DNA of 55,972 nucleotides, taken from assembly GCA_913776965.1 (NCBI GenBank), contig CAJYQL010000020.1:1-55972 (forward strand), written 5' to 3'. Source of the stretch: an uncultured Xylophilus sp. GTDB taxonomy: Bacteria; Pseudomonadota; Gammaproteobacteria; Burkholderiales; Burkholderiaceae_C. Shown piece after piece: positions 25,073 to 32,440 of the stretch. Position 1 is the first letter of the stretch. Each line of letters begins with the position of its first letter. Position numbers and translations under genes: made by a program. The notes beneath the pieces were generated by a model that was given only the letters and a program-made list of their open reading frames with translations, had not been told where the DNA came from and did not search any database.

Positions 25073-26820
25073 GCGGCCTCCGCGAGCGGGATGGGCGGCG
25101 CCGGCGTCCGGCCCCAGGCCCGATCGAGCGCCGACCGCAGGTCGTCGGCCGACGGCGCGCGCCAGCGGGCGCAGACGTGCTGGTCGGGCCGCAGCAGGTA
25201 GACGGTGCCGGGCCGGGCGTCGTAGCGCTGCCAGGCGAGCGCATGGGCCGGGCCGTCGGCGATGCGCAGGACGGCGATCGGGGGATCGGTTTCTGCCGCC
25301 GCCTGCACGGCCGCGTCTGCCGCCGGGCCGTCGCCGAACACCAGCGCCGCGAAGCCGCGGCCGTCGAGCCGGCGCAGCAGCCAGCCGTTGTCGCTGCCGC
25401 CGCCGCCGCCGCCGGGGACGTCGTCCAGCGGCGCATCCACCGCCGGCGCGCCGGGCCGCAGGGTGCCGGCGAAGTGGTCGCGGTCGGGCGTGACCAGTGG
25501 CGAGTCCGCCAGCACCGTCGGCACCGACAGCCGGCCGCTGTTGACCAGCCGGCGCGCGAAGGCATGGTCGCGCGCCAGTGCCAGCACCGCGTCGCGGAAC
25601 AGCTGGCTCACCGGGCTCTTGGGCGTGATGAAGTCGGTCGAGCGGGTGGACTGCAGGATGTTCTCGTCGGCCGCGGCCTCGCGCTCCCGGGCGTAGCTGT
25701 CGAGCAGCGCGACGGGCGCGCCCTGCTGCAGCACGGCCGCCAGCTTCCAGCCGAGGTTGTCCGCGTCCTGCACGCCCGAATTGGCGCCGCGCGCGCCGAA
25801 GGGCGACACGCCGTGCGCCGCGTCGCCGGCGAACAGCACCCGGCCGTGGCGGAAGGCCGCCATGCGCTGGCAGGCGAAGGTGTAGACGCTCGCCCAGACG
25901 AGCTCGAAGCGGGCCTCCGGCCCGAGCAGCGCCCGCACCCGGGGCAGGACGCGCTCGGGCTTCTTCTCTTCCTCCGGATCTGCGTCCCAGCCGAGCTGGA
26001 AGTCGATGCGCCAGACGTCGTCGGCCTGCCGGTGCAGCAGCACGCTCTGGCCGGGGTGGAACGGCGGGTCGAACCAGAACCAGCGCTCGGCCGGCGTGTC
26101 GGCGCCGACGCTCGGCAAACCGGCGGCACGCGCGGCCGGGCGGCCACCGTCGATCCGCACGTCGGCGATCAGGAAGCGGTCGCGGAAGGTCCGGCCGCGG
26201 CTTTCCTGGCCGAGCAGGCCGCGCAGCGTGGAGCGCGAGCCGTCGCAGGCGGCGACATAGCCGGCGCGCAGGTCGTAGCGGCCGTCGGGCGTCTCGACCG
26301 TCAGCGTCGCGCCCTCCCCGTCCTGCACCAGGCCGACGACCCGGTGGTGCCAGCGCACCTCCAGGCCCGGCAGCTGCGCCGCGCGCCGCGCGAGCTGGCC
26401 CTCGACGTGGTACTGCTGCAGGTTGATGAAGGCCGGCCGCTCGTGGCCCGCCTCGGCCAGCAGGTCGAAGCGGTAGACCTGCGATGCGCCGCTGAATACC
26501 CGGCCGACGCTCCAGGACACGCCGCGCGCGACCATCGGCGCCGCGCAGCCGAGCCGGTCGAAGATCTGCAGCGTGCGCTGCGCGAAGCAGATCGCGCGGG
26601 AGCCGGTCGAGAGCCGGTGGTCGTTGTCGAGCAGCAGCACCGGCACGCCGCGCTGCGCCAGGTCGATCGCCAGCGCCAGCCCGACCGGGCCGGCGCCGAC
26701 CACCACCACCGGATGGCGGGCCGGCGCGGCGGCGTCGAGGTCGGCGGGCCGGACGTAGTCGAAGGCCAGGGTCTGGAAGTCGGCGTCGTCGCCGAGCGCG
26801 GGCAGGTCCTGCAGTCGCAC
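25069..26820 (-). CDS. FAD-dependent aromatic monooxygenase (MhpA-like)
   Basis: The 583-residue flavoprotein belongs to the phenol/3-(3-hydroxyphenyl)propionate hydroxylase group. The N-terminal dinucleotide fold is VVVVGAGPVGLALAIDLAQ (about residues 38-56). AACDGSRSTLR is the DG motif, and GRVLFAGDAAHGVSPFGARG is the GD motif that binds FAD ribityl. A C-terminal thioredoxin-like extension is present. The start is a GTG at 26820 with AGGAG upstream. It lies in the same operon as hmgA and fahA, so a role in converting a hydroxylated aryl acid to homogentisate is a reasonable inference; the substrate is not proven. Confidence 0.85.
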   Translation of the reverse strand: MRLQDLPALGDDADFQTLAFDYVRPADLDAAAPARHPVVVVGAGPVGLALAIDLAQRGVPVLLLDNDHRLSTGSRAICFAQRTLQIFDRLGCAAPMVARGVSWSVGRVFSGASQVYRFDLLAEAGHERPAFINLQQYHVEGQLARRAAQLPGLEVRWHHRVVGLVQDGEGATLTVETPDGRYDLRAGYVAACDGSRSTLRGLLGQESRGRTFRDRFLIADVRIDGGRPAARAAGLPSVGADTPAERWFWFDPPFHPGQSVLLHRQADDVWRIDFQLGWDADPEEEKKPERVLPRVRALLGPEARFELVWASVYTFACQRMAAFRHGRVLFAGDAAHGVSPFGARGANSGVQDADNLGWKLAAVLQQGAPVALLDSYAREREAAADENILQSTRSTDFITPKSPVSQLFRDAVLALARDHAFARRLVNSGRLSVPTVLADSPLVTPDRDHFAGTLRPGAPAVDAPLDDVPGGGGGGSDNGWLLRRLDGRGFAALVFGDGPAADAAVQAAAETDPPIAVLRIADGPAHALAWQRYDARPGTVYLLRPDQHVCARWRAPSADDLRSALDRAWGRTPAPPIPLAEAA

Positions 26821-26843
26821 GGTCGTCTCCTGCGGCGGCGGGT

Positions 26844-27809
26844 TCAGCCTTCCAGGGCGTGCCACATCTCGGTGTCGCGCTCGGCGGTCCAGATGCGGGG
26901 ATGGACGTGGCCGGTCGTCTCGTCGTAGGCGCGGGTCACGTCGAACGGCATGCAGTGGTCGAAGATCACCCAGTGGCCGTAGCGCGGCTTCAGCGCGTCG
27001 TAGGTCTCGCGGTAGATCGTCTTCAGATCCAGGCCGCGGGCCACGCCGTTGTTGACCGTGGTGTAGACGTCGCTCACGAAGGCGCGGGTGTAGGCGATGG
27101 CCTCCTGCACCTTCGCGGCGCTCTGCAGCGCGTCGCCGCGGCCGGGCACCAGTTTTTCGAAGCCGTAGCCCGACAGCCGGTCGAGCGTGGCGGGCCAATC
27201 CTTGAAGTAGCAGTCGCCGGCGTAGGCGGTGCTCTCGTACTCGACCAGGTCGCCGGCGAAGCAGACCTTCTGATCCTCGATGTAGGCGATCGTGTCGCCC
27301 TTGGTGTGGCCGCGGCCGATCTGCGCGATCTTCACCTCGACCGCGCCGAGCCAGACGCTCATCGTGCCGGTGAAGGTCATCGTCGGCCAGGTCAGGCCGT
27401 CGGGCACCGACTCGACGTTGCGGAACAGGCGCGGGAAGCGGCCGATCTCGCTCGCCTTGTCCTGCTCGCCACGCTCGACGATCAGGTCGTAGGTATCGCG
27501 GCTGGCGATCACCTGCTGCGCGCCTTCCTTGAAATAGGCCGAGGCGCCCAGCACCCGCACCGCGTGGTAGTGCGACAGCAGCACGTACTTGATCGGCTTG
27601 TCGGTCACGCCGCGGATGCGACGGATCAGGTCCTGCGCCATCGCGGGCGTGGCCTGGGTGTCCACCACCATCACCGCGTCGTCGCCGATGAAGACGCCGG
27701 TGTTCGGGTCGCCCTCGGCGGTATAGGCCCAGGCGTTGGCAGTGAGTTGAACGAAGCTGACCTTCTTTTCCTCGAGGTCGGCGTGGCTGGCGAAGGCTTT
27801 GGTGGCCAT
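26844..27809 (-). CDS. MBL-fold metallo-hydrolase with a degenerate metal motif
   Basis: The 321-residue protein has the metallo-beta-lactamase fold: GDDAVMVVDTQATPAMA, the loop at LLSHYHAVRVLGASAY, GRGHTKGDTIAYI, and CFAGDLVEY. The canonical HxHxDH motif reads HYHAVR here, so the Asp and second-metal His are replaced. Either one metal site is altered or the family uses other ligands. It is the first gene of the homogentisate operon, 23 bp before the monooxygenase. The ATG at 27809 is chosen over a TTG at 27848. It may be a thioesterase- or lactonase-like accessory enzyme. Confidence 0.82.
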   Translation of the reverse strand: MATKAFASHADLEEKKVSFVQLTANAWAYTAEGDPNTGVFIGDDAVMVVDTQATPAMAQDLIRRIRGVTDKPIKYVLLSHYHAVRVLGASAYFKEGAQQVIASRDTYDLIVERGEQDKASEIGRFPRLFRNVESVPDGLTWPTMTFTGTMSVWLGAVEVKIAQIGRGHTKGDTIAYIEDQKVCFAGDLVEYESTAYAGDCYFKDWPATLDRLSGYGFEKLVPGRGDALQSAAKVQEAIAYTRAFVSDVYTTVNNGVARGLDLKTIYRETYDALKPRYGHWVIFDHCMPFDVTRAYDETTGHVHPRIWTAERDTEMWHALEG

Positions 27810-27956
27810 GGGTTGTCTCGCTCCGGTCGACGCCTTCGTTTTAGACAAAGGCGTTTGTTTTCAGTGAATCGCGCCATCGTAGCGACGAAATTCAATCATG
27901 TCTAACGGATTCGACAACACTCCGCCCTACCATCGGAGCCACGGGGGACCAAATCG
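27810..27956. promoter_or_regulatory. Divergent promoter region, homogentisate operon / IclR
   Basis: The 147-bp region is relatively AT-rich. It carries the spaced inverted heptamers TTAGACA (27841-27847) and TGTCTAA (27899-27905), which could be half-sites for the IclR regulator. I could not assign -35 and -10 boxes with confidence. Confidence 0.4.
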
Positions 27957-28799
27957 ATGCAGGGCGACACGGAAGACGAGGGCGAGCGCGGACGGCGCGG
28001 CATCCAGAGCGTGGAAGTCGGCGGCCAGCTGCTGCAGGCGCTGGTGCATGCCGGCGTGCCGATGGCGCTGAAGGACCTGGCGCGCGATGCCGGCATGTCG
28101 CCGGCGAAGGCGCATCCCTACCTGGTCAGCTACGGCCGGCTGGGCCTGGTGGAGCAGGACGGCGCCAGCGGCCGCTACGCGCTGGGCCCGCTCGCGCTGC
28201 AGCTCGGGCTGATCGGCCTGCAGCAGTCGAGCCCGCTGACGATCGCCACGCCGCTGCTCGCGCCGCTGGCCCGCACGATCGGGCAGACGGTGGCGCTGGC
28301 GGTCTGGGGCGATCGCGGGCCGACCATCGTGCGGGTGGAGGAATCGCCGGAGACGGTGTTCGTCAGCATGCGCCACGGCACGGTGTTCTCGCTGGCGGGC
28401 ACCGCCTCGGGACGGCTGTTCGGCGCGTATCTCGACCCGGCGGTCGCGCAGGCCATGCTGGAGGCCGACCGCGCGCGGCAGGCGAGCAGCGCCGTGGCCG
28501 ACACGCCGGGCACGCCGCCGCGCGACCCGCTGCCGGACTGGGCGGCCTTCGCCCCGCAGCTGGCCGAGGTGCGCCGCCACGGCCTCAGCCGCTCCGAGGG
28601 CGAGGTGGTGCGCGGGGTGAACGCGATGTCGGCGCCGGTGTTCGACGCCGACTCCGCCCTGGTGCTGGCGATCACCGCGATCGGCGCGGTCGGCACCTTC
28701 GATGCGGCCTGGGACGGGCCGGTGGCGCGGGCGCTGAAGGCCTGCGCCGCCGAGGTGTCGGCGCGGCTGGGGGCGCCGGTGCGCAAGGGCGCTATCTAA
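27957..28799 (+). CDS. IclR-family transcriptional regulator of the homogentisate operon
   Basis: The 280-residue regulator has an N-terminal winged helix (residues about 15-75, with LKDLARDAGMSPAKAHPYL as the HTH) and a C-terminal IclR effector domain with SMRHGTVFSLAGTASGR. It is divergent from the MBL-monooxygenase-hmgA-fahA operon, which makes that operon its likely target and an aromatic acid its likely effector. The last codons (encoding Ala-Ile) and the stop fall within copy R3 of the dispersed repeat, so the C-terminus was apparently set by the repeat. Confidence 0.87.
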   Translation: MQGDTEDEGERGRRGIQSVEVGGQLLQALVHAGVPMALKDLARDAGMSPAKAHPYLVSYGRLGLVEQDGASGRYALGPLALQLGLIGLQQSSPLTIATPLLAPLARTIGQTVALAVWGDRGPTIVRVEESPETVFVSMRHGTVFSLAGTASGRLFGAYLDPAVAQAMLEADRARQASSAVADTPGTPPRDPLPDWAAFAPQLAEVRRHGLSRSEGEVVRGVNAMSAPVFDADSALVLAITAIGAVGTFDAAWDGPVARALKACAAEVSARLGAPVRKGAI

Positions 28800-28860
28800 A
28801 GAATAGCTGCTCGCGCAGGCAGGACGGGCGCTGGAGCCCGATTTGCTTCAAATTTCGGGC
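28791..28860 (+). repeat. Dispersed repeat copy R3
   Basis: The copy begins GCTATCTAAAGAATAGCTGC and contains GCGCAGGCAGGACGGGCGC. It ends in a dyad, CCCGATTTG...CAAATTTCGGG, that could fold. It lies between the convergent iclR and trpE genes. Confidence 0.7.
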
Positions 28861-28892
28861 GTCAGGGGCTGCCGCCCGCCCCTATTCCAGAT

Positions 28893-30395
28893 TTACTCCA
28901 GCCCTTCCTCCACCAGCTCCGCCGCCCGCAGCAGCGCCCGGGCCTTGGCCTCGGTCTCTTTCCATTCCAGCTCGGGCACCGAGTCGGCGACCACGCCGGC
29001 GGCGGCCTGCACATACAGCGTCTGGTCCTGGATCAGGCCGGTGCGGATCGCGATCGCCACGTCCATGTCCCCGGCGTAGCTGATGTAGCCGCAGGCGCCT
29101 CCGTACAGGCCGCGTTTCGTTGGCTCCAGCTGGTCGATCAGCTCCATCGCATGCACCTTGGGCGCGCCGGTCAGCGTGCCGGCCGGGAAGGTGGCGCGCA
29201 GCACGTCGATCGCGCTCATGCCCTCGTTCAGCACGCCCTCGACGTTGCTCACGATGTGCATCACATGGCTGTAGCGCTCGACCGCGAAGGCCTCGGTCAC
29301 CTTCACGCTGCCGGTCTGCGCGATGCGGCCGATGTCGTTGCGCGCCAGGTCGATCAGCATCACGTGCTCGGCGCGCTCCTTCGGGTCGTTGACCAGCTCG
29401 GTCTCGGCGGCCTTGTCGGCCTCGGGCGTGGCGCCGCGCGGCCGGGTGCCGGCGAGCGGGCGGATCGTGATCTTCTGACCCTCGGGCGTGCTCTCCTGGC
29501 GCACCAGGATCTCGGGCGACGCGCCCACCACGTGCAGGTCGTCGCCGAAGTTGTAGAAGTACATGTAGGGCGACGGATTCAGCGAGCGCAGCGCCCGGTA
29601 GAGCGACAGCGGCGCTTCGGTGTAGCGCTTCTTGATGCGCTGGCCGATCTGCACTTGCATGAAGTCGCCCGCGGCGATCAGCTCCTTGGCCCGCTCCACC
29701 GCGGCGATGTAGTCGGCCTTGGCGAACTCGCGTTCCGACGGATGGCTCTGCGACGGCCGGATCGCCGGCGCGCTGACCGAGTACTTCAGCTGCTCGCGCA
29801 GTTCGCGCAGCCGCTTCTTGGCGGTGCCGTAGGCCTCGGGCTGCGACGGGTCGGCGTACACGATCAGGTAGAGCTTGCCCGACAGGTTGTCGATGACGGC
29901 GAGCTCCTCGCAGTGCAGCAGCAGGATGTCGGGGCAGTGCAGCGTGTCGGGCGGGCAGGAGTGCACCAGCTTCTTCTCGATGTGGCGCACCGTGTCGTAG
30001 CCGAAGTAGCCGGCCAGCCCGCCGCAGAAGCGCGGCAGGCCCGGCCGGATCGCCGCCTTGAAGCGGCGCTGGTAGGCGGCGATGAAGTCGAGCGGGTTGC
30101 CGTGGTCCGTCTCCACCACCACGCCGTCCTTCACCACCTCGGTGGTCGCGTCGGCGCCGAAGCCACGCGAGCGCAGCAGCGTCCGCGCCGGCAGGCCGAT
30201 GAAGCTGTAGCGGCCGAAGCGCTCGCCGCCGACGACGGATTCGAGCAGGAAGCTGTGCTTGCCGCCGTCCTTGGCATGGGCGAGCTTCAGGTAGAGGGAG
30301 AGCGGCGTCTCCAGGTCGGCGAAGGCTTCGACCATCAGCGGGATGCGGTTGTAGCCCTGCTGGGTCAGGCTCTTGAATTCAAGTTCGGTGATCAC
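28893..30395 (-). CDS. trpE: Anthranilate synthase component I
   Basis: The 500-residue enzyme converts chorismate to anthranilate with the TrpG amidotransferase, the first step of tryptophan synthesis. The chorismate-binding half carries GDFMQVQIGQRI, NPSPYMYFYNF, PLAGTRPRG and the HVMHIVSNVEG and TFPAGTLTGAPKV motifs. The GTG at 30395 is chosen because GGAG lies nine bases upstream and the family N-terminus (ITELEFKSLTQQGYNRIPL) begins there. gph lies upstream on the same strand. No trpG, trpD or trpC follows; the next gene is the convergent iclR. Confidence 0.95.
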   Translation of the reverse strand: MITELEFKSLTQQGYNRIPLMVEAFADLETPLSLYLKLAHAKDGGKHSFLLESVVGGERFGRYSFIGLPARTLLRSRGFGADATTEVVKDGVVVETDHGNPLDFIAAYQRRFKAAIRPGLPRFCGGLAGYFGYDTVRHIEKKLVHSCPPDTLHCPDILLLHCEELAVIDNLSGKLYLIVYADPSQPEAYGTAKKRLRELREQLKYSVSAPAIRPSQSHPSEREFAKADYIAAVERAKELIAAGDFMQVQIGQRIKKRYTEAPLSLYRALRSLNPSPYMYFYNFGDDLHVVGASPEILVRQESTPEGQKITIRPLAGTRPRGATPEADKAAETELVNDPKERAEHVMLIDLARNDIGRIAQTGSVKVTEAFAVERYSHVMHIVSNVEGVLNEGMSAIDVLRATFPAGTLTGAPKVHAMELIDQLEPTKRGLYGGACGYISYAGDMDVAIAIRTGLIQDQTLYVQAAAGVVADSVPELEWKETEAKARALLRAAELVEEGLE

Positions 30396-30693
30396 GGTGT
30401 CGCTCCGGTTCGGGCCGGCGGCCCGGGTGGCCGCGACGGGCGGCCCGGGACGCGCACGGCGGCGGTCTGGCTGAAGGGAGAAAGGCAGGAGATGGAACGG
30501 CGGGAGGGATGCCGCAGGGCCGGCGTCGGTCGGCGGGGCCCGAAGGACCGGCGCAGGGTGCGCGCGGCGGTCCGCGTCATCCGCGGTGCGGAGCGGTCGG
30601 GCGTCGCCAGGGCCAGGCTCCCCGGTCGCCGGGACCTGCGCGGAACGTGCGGTGGACGAACATCGGGAAAGTGTAGCAGCGGGGGTCTGCGGC
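30396..30693. other. gph-trpE intergenic region
   Basis: This 298-bp GC-rich region has no recognisable gene. I looked on the minus strand for a trp leader peptide with tandem tryptophan codons and found none; the only notable open frame (about 62 codons) has no tryptophan. A small dyad, CCCGG-TCG-CCGGG, lies near 30620. The trpE promoter is probably here but I cannot place it. Confidence 0.4.
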
Positions 30694-31386
30694 TCAGGCC
30701 TGCTGCAGCAGCACCGGCAGCGCATCGATCCGATCGACGAACAGGTCGGCGTCGACTGCGCGTACCGGCTCGCCGTGGTTGTAGCCGTAGGTGACCAGCG
30801 CGACCGGGCAGCCGGCGGCGCGGGCGGCCTCGGCGTCGTTGCGCGAATCACCGACCATCAGCGTCGCGGCCGGCGCGGTGCCGAGCGCGGCGCAGGTCTG
30901 CAGCACCGGCAGCGGGTCGGGCTTCTTGCGGGCGAAGGCGTCGCCGCCGAAGACGTGCAGGAAGAAGCCGTCCAGCCCCTTGTCGCGCAGCAGCTGCTGC
31001 GCAAGACCGGTCGGCTTGTTGGTCAGGCAGGCCAGGCGCAGACCGGCGGCCTGGAGGGCCTGCAGGCCTTCCGCCGCGCCGGGGAACGGCTCGGCATGCC
31101 GGCCGTTGATGCGGTCGTAGTGCGCGAGGTAGCGGTGCAGCGCATCGGCCGGGTCGTGCGCCAGGCCGCAGTGGCGCAGCGCAGACGCGACCAGATGCTC
31201 CGAGCCCTTGCCGACCATGTGGGCGATCACCGCGCGCGGCAGCGGCGCGGCGCCGAGCTCCTGCAGCATGCCGCCGAGCGCGACCTCGAAATCGCCGAGC
31301 GTGTCGACCAGCGTGCCGTCGAGATCGACGATGGCGGCCGCGAGCGGCGATCCGGCGAACGAGAGGGGCGGCAGGGACAAGGACAT
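30694..31386 (-). CDS. gph: Phosphoglycolate phosphatase
   Basis: The 230-residue HAD-superfamily phosphatase removes phosphate from 2-phosphoglycolate, a by-product of DNA repair or RuBisCO activity. Motif I is IVDLDGTLVDT at about residues 19-29 with the nucleophilic Asp, motif II is LACLTNKPTG, and motif IV is MVGDSRNDAEAA. The order rpe, gph, trpE is a common Burkholderiales arrangement. Here gph and trpE are together, but rpe is 3.6 kb away beyond katE and small genes. Confidence 0.93.
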   Translation of the reverse strand: MSLSLPPLSFAGSPLAAAIVDLDGTLVDTLGDFEVALGGMLQELGAAPLPRAVIAHMVGKGSEHLVASALRHCGLAHDPADALHRYLAHYDRINGRHAEPFPGAAEGLQALQAAGLRLACLTNKPTGLAQQLLRDKGLDGFFLHVFGGDAFARKKPDPLPVLQTCAALGTAPAATLMVGDSRNDAEAARAAGCPVALVTYGYNHGEPVRAVDADLFVDRIDALPVLLQQA

Positions 31387-31544
31387 GGGTCGGGCGAACG
31401 CGGATGGCAGGGCCCGCGATGCTATCGCCCCGGCGCTCCTACAGCCCGCCCCCGCCCCGTCCTACCGCCGCGCACCGGATGCCTGCCGCACTATGAACGG
31501 CCTTCCGGCACCTGCCGGCATTCCATCCGAACAAGGAGCATTCC

Positions 31545-32042
31545 ATGGCGACGAACAACGACGACAACCTGAACCGCGACCCGATCACCGACGCACCCGG
31601 CGCCCATCCGATCGGCACGGGTATCGGCGCCGGCGGCGGCGCACTGACCGGCGCAGCCCTCGGCGCTGCAGGCGGCCCGGTGGGCGTGGCCGTGGGCACG
31701 GTGATCGGCGCGGTGGTCGGCGGCCTGGCCGGCAAGGGCGCGGCCGAAGCCGTCAACCCGACCGCTGAGGACGCCTACTGGCGCGACAACTACGCCAACG
31801 AGCCCTACTACGCCACCGGCCGCGGCTACGACGACTACGAGCCGGCCTACCGCGCCGGCTGGCAGGGCCGCGCCGAGCGCCCCGGCAAGTTCGAGGACTA
31901 CGACGCCGAACTGGCCTCTGCCTGGGAAAGCCGCCGCGAGCGTTCGACCCTCGGCTGGGACGAGGCCCGCCCGGCCGCGCGGGCCGCCTGGGATCGTGCC
32001 GAGCGCGAATATCCGTCCGAGCGCTACTACGCAGGCCTGTGA
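31545..32042 (+). CDS. Glycine-zipper membrane-associated protein, function unknown
   Basis: The 165-residue protein has a long Gly/Ala-rich hydrophobic stretch (about residues 22-66, GTGIGAGGGALTGAALGAAG and VIGAVVGGLAGKGAAEA) typical of glycine-zipper domains. A tyrosine- and arginine-rich hydrophilic half follows (YWRDNY, YYATGRGYDDY). There is no classical signal peptide. AAGGAG lies just before the ATG. It is followed at once by a small hydrophilic gene and then a terminator. Such proteins are often stress-induced, and katE is next door; a stress role is an inference. Confidence 0.75.
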   Translation: MATNNDDNLNRDPITDAPGAHPIGTGIGAGGGALTGAALGAAGGPVGVAVGTVIGAVVGGLAGKGAAEAVNPTAEDAYWRDNYANEPYYATGRGYDDYEPAYRAGWQGRAERPGKFEDYDAELASAWESRRERSTLGWDEARPAARAAWDRAEREYPSERYYAGL

Positions 32043-32044
32043 CC

Positions 32045-32344
32045 ATGGGCGCCACCGCACCCGCGCTGCAGAAGCGCGACGACCCGGCGCCGTTGCCCGA
32101 CGGCCGGCCGTCGGACCATCCGGACGAAGGCGACACCCGTGTCGCCCAGTCCGACCAGAGCACCGAGCAGTCGTCCCCCCGCCTGCCGCACGAACGCGAT
32201 CAGTCGGCCGACAGCCAGCCGCGCCATTCGCATGCCGCCCGCCAGCAGGGCGAGCAGGCGCACGACGACGCGACCAGCGGCCAGCAGGACACCGACCGCG
32301 CGCCGGTGACCGACCAGGTCTACCGCGAACAGCAGAAGCCCTGA
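32045..32344 (+). CDS. Small hydrophilic, probably disordered protein
   Basis: The 99-residue product is rich in Asp, Gln, Ser, Pro and His and has no hydrophobic segment (for example HERDQSADSQPRHSHAARQQ). A GTG at 32039 overlapping the previous stop is an alternative start. It is coupled to the glycine-zipper gene and ends just before an intrinsic terminator, which supports expression as a two-gene unit. The composition recalls hydrophilins, but I do not recognise a family. Confidence 0.6.
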   Translation: MGATAPALQKRDDPAPLPDGRPSDHPDEGDTRVAQSDQSTEQSSPRLPHERDQSADSQPRHSHAARQQGEQAHDDATSGQQDTDRAPVTDQVYREQQKP

Positions 32345-32363
32345 CGCTCCTGAAACGAGAGCA

Positions 32364-32399
32364 CCCCGCGCAGGATGGACCTGCGCGGGGCGTTGTTTT
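32364..32399 (+). terminator. Intrinsic terminator after the two-gene unit
   Basis: A perfect 11-bp stem, CCCCGCGCAGG/CCTGCGCGGGG (32364-32374 and 32380-32390), with a 5-base loop is followed by CGTTGTTTT. It ends the 31545-32344 transcription unit and faces the convergent katE. Confidence 0.85.
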
Positions 32400-32440
32400 G
32401 GGTACGAAACGCGCCGGACCTCGCCCAGCTGCTCCACCGG

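Noticed and set aside
30396-30693. trp attenuator with leader peptide upstream of trpE
   Set aside because: No short frame with clustered tryptophan codons and no terminator-antiterminator pair could be found.
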